Source: Actinomycetota bacterium (GTDB lineage: Bacteria > Actinomycetota > Acidimicrobiia > Acidimicrobiales > CADCSY01). Taken from it: a stretch of DNA of 6,222 nucleotides. Below the pieces are notes generated by a model. It made no database searches. It worked only from the letters and a program-made list of their open reading frames with translations, and was not told the DNA's origin. The position numbers and the translations under genes are program-made. Below are positions 5,804 through 6,222 of the stretch, piece after piece; the first letter of the stretch is position 1; each line of letters begins with the position of its first letter. The stretch is taken from positions 1-6,222 of the forward strand of contig JACOTK010000064.1 of the NCBI GenBank assembly GCA_016178435.1, read 5' to 3'.

Positions 5804-6222
5804 GCTCCCTGCTTCTGCTCGATGCCCCGCTCGGCGAGAGCCTGCCTGGCAATCGGCACGTAGCCGCAGGCGGAGACGTAGCTGATGATCAAGCCCGGAA
5901 CCACGAAGGCCCACGCGGCGAGCCCTGCCTCGTTCTCCCACCAGAAACCTGCGTGCGAAGCGAGGAAGAGCGGGAAGGCGAACATCAGGAGGAAGGTTCC
6001 GGTCTTTCCCCACCAGGTGACATCGATGCGGCGCACGCCCATGGCCCCGAGAACGACCGAGACCAGCGCCACCAGGGACTCGCGGATGATCGACAGCACA
6101 CCGACGAACACCGGCAGCGAGCCGTCGACGAGCAGCGCCACGATGCCGACGATCAACATGAGTCGGTCGGCCGTGGGGTCGAGCACCTTGCCGAGAGCGG
6201 AGACCTGTTTGAAGCGCCGGGC
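5800..6222 (-). CDS. CDP-alcohol phosphatidyltransferase family protein, 5' end off window
   Basis: Partial gene: the last 140 residues are visible, entering from the right edge. The first visible residues contain the second part of the CDP-alcohol phosphotransferase signature D-G-x2-A-R-x8-G-x3-D-x3-D: AR, eight residues, G, KVL, D, PTA, D. The D-G half must lie just outside the window. These aspartates bind metal and catalyse transfer of a phosphatidyl group from CDP-diacylglycerol to an alcohol in the membrane. Further hydrophobic segments follow (LMLIVGIVALLV; a stretch around FVGVLSIIRESLVALVSVVL; GTFLLMFAFPLFLA; AFVVPGLIISYVSA). The IIRE and WWGKTGTF segments resemble the RE and GKxKT regions of PgsA-type phosphatidylglycerophosphate synthases, and mycobacteria keep pgsA2 near gcvH-garA. 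The exact alcohol acceptor cannot be decided from the sequence. An internal GTG at 6186 is not the start, because it falls inside the catalytic motif. Confidence 0.9.
   Translation of the reverse strand, partial: ARRFKQVSALGKVLDPTADRLMLIVGIVALLVDGSLPVFVGVLSIIRESLVALVSVVLGAMGVRRIDVTWWGKTGTFLLMFAFPLFLASHAGFWWENEAGLAAWAFVVPGLIISYVSACGYVPIARQALAERGIEQKQGA

Noticed and set aside
4643..5863. A 406-codon open frame on the plus strand opposite the nucleotidyltransferase gene
   Set aside because: It is rich in His, Asp and Arg in the way of antisense frames of GC-rich genes, has no recognisable domain, and lies opposite a strongly conserved enzyme.
5804..6013. A 70-codon upstream extension of the nucleotidyltransferase frame
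   Set aside because: It overlaps the phosphatidyltransferase gene in another frame, is Arg-rich without homology, and the family N-terminus starts exactly at the ATG at 5803.

Overview
The window is a compact, high-GC stretch in which all seven genes lie on the minus strand, so they read from right to left. It contains no RNA gene, mobile element, CRISPR array or long intergenic region. The largest gap is 63 nt. GC-rich codon use, several GTG starts and above all the gene order point to an actinobacterium. The run gcvH, GarA-like FHA protein, two-HTH MerR protein, bifunctional nuclease family protein is the same run I recall from Mycobacterium tuberculosis (Rv1826 to Rv1829), which also has a CDP-alcohol phosphotransferase gene nearby (pgsA2, Rv1822). 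The zinc-ribbon version of the FHA protein and the absence of the mycobacterial ETTS motif suggest a deep-branching lineage such as Acidimicrobiia. That placement is an inference.

In transcription order the layout is as follows. The 3' part of a CDP-alcohol phosphatidyltransferase gene enters from the right edge (6222 to 5800). It overlaps by 4 nt the start of an 832-residue sugar-phosphate nucleotidyltransferase, beta-helix and phosphomannomutase-like fusion (5803 to 3305). After 36 nt comes gcvH (3268 to 2888), then 17 nt later the zinc-ribbon/FHA protein (2870 to 2361). Its stop overlaps by 4 nt the start of the MerR-type regulator (2364 to 1480). After 63 nt comes the DUF151 bifunctional nuclease family gene (1416 to 931). 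After 16 nt comes a two-transmembrane potassium channel with a cytoplasmic RCK module (914 to 1), whose 3' end lies beyond the left edge.

The tight spacing, two 4-nt overlaps and lack of any convincing internal terminator suggest one or two polycistronic units. The first two genes concern envelope building: phospholipid head groups and NDP-sugar supply. The middle block couples a glycine-cleavage carrier to a GarA-type phospho-signalling adaptor and a MerR regulator. The last two are a putative nuclease and a K+ channel. No wholly new system is evident. The points worth a second look are three departures from textbook families: the zinc ribbon in place of the GarA phospho-switch segment, a mutase half with all four active-site loops eroded, and a potassium channel whose filter reads TVGFR rather than TVGYG or TVGFG.
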